A DNA stretch of 64,000 nucleotides, from contig NZ_AP023272.1 in assembly GCF_013426735.1 (NCBI RefSeq), positions 2,214,501 through 2,278,500 on the forward strand, in the 5' to 3' direction. Position 1 is the first letter of the stretch. Each line of letters opens with the position of its first letter. Source of the DNA: Agrobacterium vitis. GTDB taxonomy: Bacteria > Pseudomonadota > Alphaproteobacteria > Rhizobiales > Rhizobiaceae. Below are positions 63,233 through 64,000 of the stretch, one piece after another. The notes below the pieces were generated by a model. It was not told the origin of the DNA, did not search any database, and saw only the letters and a program-made list of their open reading frames with translations. The position numbers were made by a program, and so were the translations under genes.

Positions 63233-64000
63233 TTATTCCGGCAATTTCCGCACAGCACCCAAATCCGCCGACGTCGCAAACGCAGCATAGGCTTTCAGCG
63301 CCGTTGTCACCTTGCGCTTGCGGTGCTCAGCAGGCTTCCAGCCAGCGGCATCCTGTGAGACGCGGCGGGCGGCGAGCTCGCCTTCGGACAGCATCAGTTC
63401 GATGGTACGGTTCGGGATGTCGATGGCAATCGTGTCACCGTTGCGCACTAGGCCGATGGTGCCGCCATTGGCAGCTTCTGGCGAGACGTGGCCGATGGAC
63501 AGGCCCGATGTGCCGCCTGAGAAGCGGCCATCGGTGATCAGGGCGCAGACCTTGCCGAGGCCCTTGGATTTCAGGTAGCTGGTTGGGTACAGCATTTCCT
63601 GCATGCCAGGGCCGCCCTTTGGTCCCTCGTAGCGGATGACCACGACATCGCCTGCCACGACCTCATTGCTGAGAATGGCTTTTACCGCCGAATCCTGGCT
63701 TTCGTAGACCTTGGCCGGGCCGGTGAATTTCAGGATGCTTTCATCGACACCAGCGGTTTTGACGATGCAGCCATCCAAGGCGATATTGCCCTTCAACACC
63801 GCCAGGCCGCCATCCTTGGAGAATGGCTTTTCAACCGAGCGGATAACGCCATTTTCGCGGTCCATGTCCAGCTCATCCCAGCGAGACGACTGCGAAAACG
63901 CCACCTGCGTCGGTACACCGCCAGGCGCGGCGCGGAAGAACTCGCGCACACTCTCGGAATTGGTGCGGGTGATGTCCCAACGGTCAATGGCATCGCCCAG
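63233..64000 (-). CDS. ilvD: dihydroxy-acid dehydratase, N-terminus beyond the window
   Basis: Only the last 255 residues or so are present; the frame is open to base 64000. Visible are [77 protein letters not shown], all IlvD/Edd hallmarks. The enzyme makes 2-oxoacids for valine, leucine and isoleucine and carries an Fe-S cluster, which links its demand to the suf system in the same window. The stop at 63233 is followed by a hairpin. Confidence 0.95.
   Translation of the reverse strand: MGDAIDRWDITRTNSESVREFFRAAPGGVPTQVAFSQSSRWDELDMDRENGVIRSVEKPFSKDGGLAVLKGNIALDGCIVKTAGVDESILKFTGPAKVYESQDSAVKAILSNEVVAGDVVVIRYEGPKGGPGMQEMLYPTSYLKSKGLGKVCALITDGRFSGGTSGLSIGHVSPEAANGGTIGLVRNGDTIAIDIPNRTIELMLSEGELAARRVSQDAAGWKPAEHRKRKVTTALKAYAAFATSADLGAVRKLPE

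Overview
The window is ordinary chromosomal DNA of a Rhizobiaceae alphaproteobacterium (Agrobacterium/Allorhizobium/Rhizobium group). This rests on gene content and order: trigger factor beside tRNA-Leu, a coaD-ppi-ppi-queA-tgt block, a suf operon with VOC and SufT genes inside it, a CckA hybrid kinase, a DksA lacking most zinc-finger cysteines, and rhizobial intergenic palindromes. Species is not resolved. Coding density is high, many genes overlap by a few bases, and GTG or TTG starts are common.

Layout. 1-5.3 kb: truncated asparaginase, DUF1203 protein, LprI-like protein, then degP-rarA-MOSC. 5.4-8.0 kb: a DUF1127 mini-protein, an anti-Shine-Dalgarno small RNA of the alpha-r14 type, and a DUF2157/GDYXXLXY pair. 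8.1-19.2 kb: tRNA-Leu(UAG), tig, an MBL-fold hydrolase, sthA, an aminotransferase, an agmatinase-family gene, an exported protein, a YcjX/YcjF-like pair and a SixA-type phosphatase. 19.5-26.1 kb: dksA, a long FliO-like protein, cckA and a DUF3313 lipoprotein. 26.2-31.8 kb: a TetR regulator divergent from a four-gene molybdenum aldehyde oxidoreductase operon (paoABCD-like). 32-38 kb: DUF1349, a phosphoesterase, then queuosine and CoA genes. 38.2-38.8 kb: three tiny membrane-protein ORFs. 38.9-46.8 kb: the suf operon, interrupted between sufB and sufC by a GIY-YIG gene bracketed by perfect 29-bp inverted repeats. 47-58 kb: hydrolase, LysE exporter, DEAD-box helicase, Nudix, a DUF2182/tyrosinase pair, TfoX-like, flavin reductase, an orphan periplasmic binding protein, an SDR, rpe and a DUF2259 protein. 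58.2-64 kb: purB, a foreign-looking AT-rich three-gene cassette, a DUF4105 protein, an HD phosphohydrolase and the 3' part of ilvD.

Most of the window is housekeeping. The points that stand out are the AT-rich cassette at 59.5-61.3 kb (STAS+HATPase protein, DUF4325 STAS-like protein, PIN-type nuclease), which looks like a partner-switch-controlled RNase or defence module; the GIY-YIG element inside suf; the anti-SD small RNA; the tyrosinase/DUF2182 pair; and the leader region of the pao-like operon.
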